Of a stretch of DNA of 7,124 bases, positions 5,859 through 7,124 are shown piece after piece; position 1 is the stretch's first letter, and each line of letters starts with the position of its first letter. The stretch covers positions 1-7,124 of the forward strand of contig JANYBE010000257.1 of the NCBI GenBank assembly GCA_025360945.1, read 5' to 3'. The notes beneath the pieces are model-generated. The model did not search any database. It had not been told where the DNA came from and was given only the letters and a program-made list of their open reading frames with translations. The stretch is from Rhizobacter sp. (lineage in GTDB: Bacteria; Pseudomonadota; Gammaproteobacteria; Burkholderiales; Burkholderiaceae_C). A program made the translations under genes and the position numbers.

Positions 5859-6835
5859 TCCAGGTCTGGAACGGCGCCGATCGGCGCATCTACATGCAAG
5901 AAGTCGGCACGCGCGACGGCCTGCAGGTCGAGGAGGCCTTCGTGCCCACCCACGACAAGATCGCGTTGGTCGATGCGCTGTCGGAAGCCGGCATGGCCAA
6001 AATCGAAGTCACGGCGTTTGTGTCGCCGAAAGCCATACCCGCCCTGCGCGACGCCGAGACCGTGCTTCGGGAAATCAAGCGCATTCCCGGCGTGATCTAC
6101 AGCACACTGGTTCCCAACGTGCGCGGCGCCGAACGCGCGATCGATGCGCATGCCGACGAGCTCAACCTCGTGATGTCGGCCAGCGAAACTCACAACCTCG
6201 CCAACCTGCGCATGACGCGCGCCCAGTCGTTCGCGGCGCTGTCCGAGGTGAGCGCGATCGCGCAGGCGGCGAAGGTGTCGGTGAACATATCGCTGTCGTG
6301 TTCCTTCGGTTGTCCGATGGAAGGTGACGTACCCGACGCCGTGGCGCTGGACTGGTGCGAACGCTTCGTCACCGAGATCGGGGCGCGCGGCGTGACGCTG
6401 TGCGACACCACCGGCATGGCATATCCGGGGCAGGTTGCGAAGCTGACCAGAGCTTTTCGCGAGCGCTGGCCCGAATCCGAGCTGACGCTACACTTTCACA
6501 ACACGCGCGGCATGGGACTGGCCAACGTGCTGGCTGGCATAGACGCCGGCGCGGACCGGTTCGACGCCTCGCTCGGCGGCATCGGTGGCTGCCCGTATGC
6601 ACCGGGTGCCAGCGGCAACGTCTGCAGCGAAGAGATCGTGCACGCGCTCGAACTGATGGGCTACCGCACCGGCGTCGATCTGGCCTTGTTGATCGCCGCC
6701 TCGAAGCGCCTGCCTGGTTTGATCGGCCACGACACACCGAGCCAGATCGTCAAGGCGGGGCGTCGCCTGGATCTGCATCCTGTGCCGGCCGATTTCGAGG
6801 CCACGCGCGAACGCGCGCTGGCTCGCGGTCGCTGA
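5855..6835 (+). CDS. HMG-CoA-lyase-like enzyme, possibly (R)-citramalyl-CoA lyase
   Basis: A complete 326-residue DRE-TIM metallolyase of the HMGL family, which cleaves 3-hydroxy-3-methyl acyl-CoA esters to a keto acid and acetyl-CoA in the cytoplasm. The catalytic set is intact: Arg20-Asp21 in EVGTRDGLQ, Glu51 in KIEVTAFVSPK, metal ligands His213 and His215, the active-site loop Cys246 in GGCPYAPGASGN, and Asn255. The spacings His215 to Cys246 and Cys246 to Asn255 equal those in human HMG-CoA lyase. One difference is HFHNTRGMGLAN in place of HCHDTYGQ in classical HMG-CoA lyases, a variant common among bacterial homologues of uncertain substrate. The start overlaps the CoA-transferase stop in ATGA. 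A class III CoA-transferase next to an HMGL-family lyase is the arrangement of the (R)-citramalate pathway of Chloroflexus. Annotation as HMG-CoA lyase for leucine breakdown is less likely, as no leucine-pathway genes are seen. Confidence 0.88.
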   Translation: MIQVWNGADRRIYMQEVGTRDGLQVEEAFVPTHDKIALVDALSEAGMAKIEVTAFVSPKAIPALRDAETVLREIKRIPGVIYSTLVPNVRGAERAIDAHADELNLVMSASETHNLANLRMTRAQSFAALSEVSAIAQAAKVSVNISLSCSFGCPMEGDVPDAVALDWCERFVTEIGARGVTLCDTTGMAYPGQVAKLTRAFRERWPESELTLHFHNTRGMGLANVLAGIDAGADRFDASLGGIGGCPYAPGASGNVCSEEIVHALELMGYRTGVDLALLIAASKRLPGLIGHDTPSQIVKAGRRLDLHPVPADFEATRERALARGR

Positions 6836-6840
6836 TCGTC

Positions 6841-7124
6841 ATGAATACCCCCTCATGCACCGGGCCGCTCACGCTGTTCGAAAAGCTCTGGCAAAGACAC
6901 CTCGTGCGAGAAGACGAAGCCGGCACGGCGCTGCTCTATGTCGACCGCCATCTGGTCTACGAAGTGACCAGCCCGCAGGCCTTCGAGGGCCTTCGCCTCG
7001 CCACGCGCAAGCCCTGGCGCCGCGAGACCGTGCTCGCCACGGCCGACCACAACGTCCCGACGGCCAACCGCGCGCGCGGCATCGCCGATCCGCTGTCGCG
7101 CATGCAAGTCGAGCAGCTCGACCG
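6841..7124 (+). CDS. leuC: 3-isopropylmalate dehydratase large subunit-like protein (LeuC), partial
   Basis: The first 94 codons of an aconitase-family hydro-lyase large subunit; the rest lies beyond the right edge. The opening LTLFEKLWQRHLV, then GTALLYVDRHLVYEVTSPQA and FEGLRLATRKPWRRE, match LeuC strongly, and DHNVPT (residues 69-74) is the conserved LeuC active-site segment. LeuC needs a small LeuD subunit and a 4Fe-4S cluster; LeuD and the cluster cysteines should be encoded further right. The start is five bases after the lyase stop, with only a weak ribosome binding site, so it is probably translated by coupling. In this setting it may act on citraconate/citramalate or another branched acid instead of in leucine synthesis. 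True biosynthetic LeuC remains possible, because the two cannot be separated from this fragment. Confidence 0.85.
   Translation, partial: MNTPSCTGPLTLFEKLWQRHLVREDEAGTALLYVDRHLVYEVTSPQAFEGLRLATRKPWRRETVLATADHNVPTANRARGIADPLSRMQVEQLD

Overview
This is a GC-rich proteobacterial window. The style of the genes (class III CoA-transferase plus HMG-CoA-lyase-like pair under a LysR regulator, and a DUF3311/MctP-type symporter pair) suggests Betaproteobacteria, probably Burkholderiales. That placement is inference from gene content and composition, not from a marker gene.

The window divides at about 3.24-3.57 kb into two divergent blocks. The left block reads leftward (minus strand). It holds an unrecognised 142-codon gene (2809-3237), an MFS transporter reduced to its C-terminal half and joined to an unrelated N-terminus (2113-2736), a small cupin gene broken by a one-base frameshift (1783-2116), a 59-residue DUF3311-type membrane protein (1585-1764) and a complete 499-residue sodium:solute symporter of the MctP type (84-1583). 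The last four are packed like an operon: a 4-base ATGA overlap, an 18-base gap and a 1-base gap. The symporter and its small partner look fully functional. The two genes upstream of them look like decaying remnants, and they lie beside a less GC-rich segment (about 2.74-3.56 kb) that may be an acquired or rearranged insert.

The right block reads rightward (plus strand). It holds a LysR-family regulator (3573-4487), a class III CaiB/BaiF CoA-transferase (4656-5858), an HMG-CoA-lyase-like enzyme (5855-6835, overlapping its neighbour by 4 bases) and the start of a LeuC-type aconitase-family large subunit (6841 to the window edge). All three enzymes keep their diagnostic residues. Together they fit a route for a C5/C6 branched dicarboxylate: a LeuCD-type hydro-lyase hydrates the unsaturated acid, the CoA-transferase activates the hydroxy acid, and the lyase cleaves it. 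The best-fitting hypothesis is citraconate to (R)-citramalate to (R)-citramalyl-CoA to pyruvate plus acetyl-CoA, but the substrate cannot be fixed from sequence alone.

No tRNA, rRNA, CRISPR array or recognisable insertion sequence was seen. The points most worth checking are the substrate of the LysR/CoA-transferase/lyase/LeuC cluster, the frameshifted cupin, the half-MFS fusion and the orphan gene beside it.
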